A DNA stretch of 7,520 nucleotides from Bacteroidales bacterium. GTDB taxonomy: Bacteria > Bacteroidota > Bacteroidia > Bacteroidales > UBA10428. This document shows positions 6,760-7,520 of this stretch, piece after piece. The notes below the pieces were generated by a model that was given only the letters and a program-made list of their open reading frames with translations, searched no databases and had not been told where the DNA came from. The translations under genes and the position numbers were made by a program. The stretch spans positions 1 through 7,520 of the forward strand of contig JAFGVG010000145.1 in the NCBI GenBank assembly GCA_016938095.1, in the 5' to 3' direction. Each line of letters starts with the position of its first letter. The stretch's first letter is position 1.

Positions 6760-7520
6760 ATGAAAACGTCAATATATTTATTTTTTGCAGTAGTCCTGTT
6801 ATTCGTGGGTTGTGCCGAATATGAAAAGGAGATCAGCTGGGAGTTGGATGATCATCAGGATATGCTGGTGGTGGAAGGTAATATTACCAACGAATTCAGG
6901 CAACAAACAGTATTTTTAACAAAGACATCAGCTTATTTTGACACACTGACGCCGGGAACCCTATCGGGAGCCTTGGTTCTTGTCAGGGAGGGAAGTAATA
7001 CCTACTATTATACTGAAAGCGCAACACAAAAGGGTTTATATCTTTCCGATATTCCTTTTGCGGGCGAAGCCTTAAAAACATATGAACTTGAGGTAGTTTT
7101 ACCCGGGCCGCTCAACGGACTTACCGACTATGCGGCCGTGTCAAAGATGCCTGAAGGGGTAGATCTGGATACTATCATTTGCGAAATATATGAAATGCCT
7201 GATCTGGGCTTTGCAACGGAAGAGGAGGACAATGACACCACCATTTTGTCGATAGCCTTTTTCGGAAAAGAACCGGACGATCCGGATAATTTTTACACTG
7301 CCCGGGTTTTTCAGAACAAGACCTGTTGGAACAACAATGTAAAAGAGGTGCTTGTATACAATGATGATTATAATAACGGTAGTGATCACGATTATATCAT
7401 ACTCAACAAAAACGTTGCAGCAAATGACACCATTATGCTGGAAATTAAATCGGTAGAAAAAAGTTATTATGATTTTATCAGCGGCATTCAGCTGATAGAT
7501 CAATCGGGTGATGCTTACAG
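6760..7520 (+). CDS. DUF4249 family lipoprotein, 5' part (runs off window end)
   Basis: The frame is open from ATG 6760 to the last base, giving 253 residues without a stop, so the C-terminus is outside the window. A short signal peptide (MKTSIYLFFAVVLLFVGC) ends in a lipobox with the lipidated cysteine at residue 18. The mature start AEYEKEISWELDD is acid-rich, which fits surface-export signals known for Bacteroidota lipoproteins. DUF4249 hallmarks are MLVVEGNITNEFRQQTVFL, SGALVLV, KTYELEV, the DLDTI segment and SYYDFISGIQL; the usual final GYF motif would come just after the end. It lies 20 bases behind the receptor and is surely in the same transcript. Its likely role is as the receptor's lipoprotein partner, inferred from the pairing alone. 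Several short acidic patches (EEEDNDTT, EPDDPDN, NDDYNNGSDHDY) lie in probable loops. Confidence 0.88.
   Translation, partial: MKTSIYLFFAVVLLFVGCAEYEKEISWELDDHQDMLVVEGNITNEFRQQTVFLTKTSAYFDTLTPGTLSGALVLVREGSNTYYYTESATQKGLYLSDIPFAGEALKTYELEVVLPGPLNGLTDYAAVSKMPEGVDLDTIICEIYEMPDLGFATEEEDNDTTILSIAFFGKEPDDPDNFYTARVFQNKTCWNNNVKEVLVYNDDYNNGSDHDYIILNKNVAANDTIMLEIKSVEKSYYDFISGIQLIDQSGDAY

Noticed and set aside
7141..7503. 120-residue minus-strand open frame
   Set aside because: It is antisense to the second DUF4249 gene; its isoleucine/valine-rich run is the complement of the sense gene's Asn/Asp-rich codons.

Overview
The window looks like a piece of a Bacteroidota chromosome (Bacteroidales or a near relative is an inference). 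The evidence is a FecR-type anti-sigma factor of the DUF4974 class, two TonB-dependent outer-membrane receptors with an N-terminal carboxypeptidase-like regulatory domain, lipoproteins of the DUF4249 family, a TTG/TAnnTTTG promoter typical of the phylum, and almost no Shine-Dalgarno sequences. Base composition is moderate by eye, and I saw no tRNA, rRNA, CRISPR, insertion sequence or phage gene.

Layout. Bases 1-387 hold the C-terminal part of a FecR-like anti-sigma factor whose start lies before the window. After 37 bases comes a receptor with an STN signalling domain (425-2992). Its end overlaps the start of a DUF4249 lipoprotein (2970-3827). A convergent 62-residue membrane protein (3828-4016, minus strand) abuts this lipoprotein stop to stop, and it has its own good promoter at 4050-4080. 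An intergenic stretch of about 300 bases (4017-4318) carries T-tracts and several inverted repeats, forming the control region and probable leader of the second module. That module is a receptor without an STN domain (4319-6739), followed 20 bases later by a second DUF4249 lipoprotein (6760 to beyond the window end).

How the genes work together. Each module pairs a TonB-powered outer-membrane channel with a DUF4249 lipoprotein, a layout that resembles SusC/SusD pairs although DUF4249 is not SusD. In module 1 the receptor's STN domain and the FecR-like protein form a cell-surface signalling chain. A sigma factor of the FecI/ECF type is expected just upstream, outside the window. Module 2 has no STN domain and no anti-sigma gene here, so it must be controlled another way or in trans. 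The two receptors are clear paralogues by shared motifs. Nothing in the sequence identifies the substrate of either one. The locus is best described as two related but differently regulated outer-membrane uptake modules of unknown cargo, not a demonstrably new kind of system.
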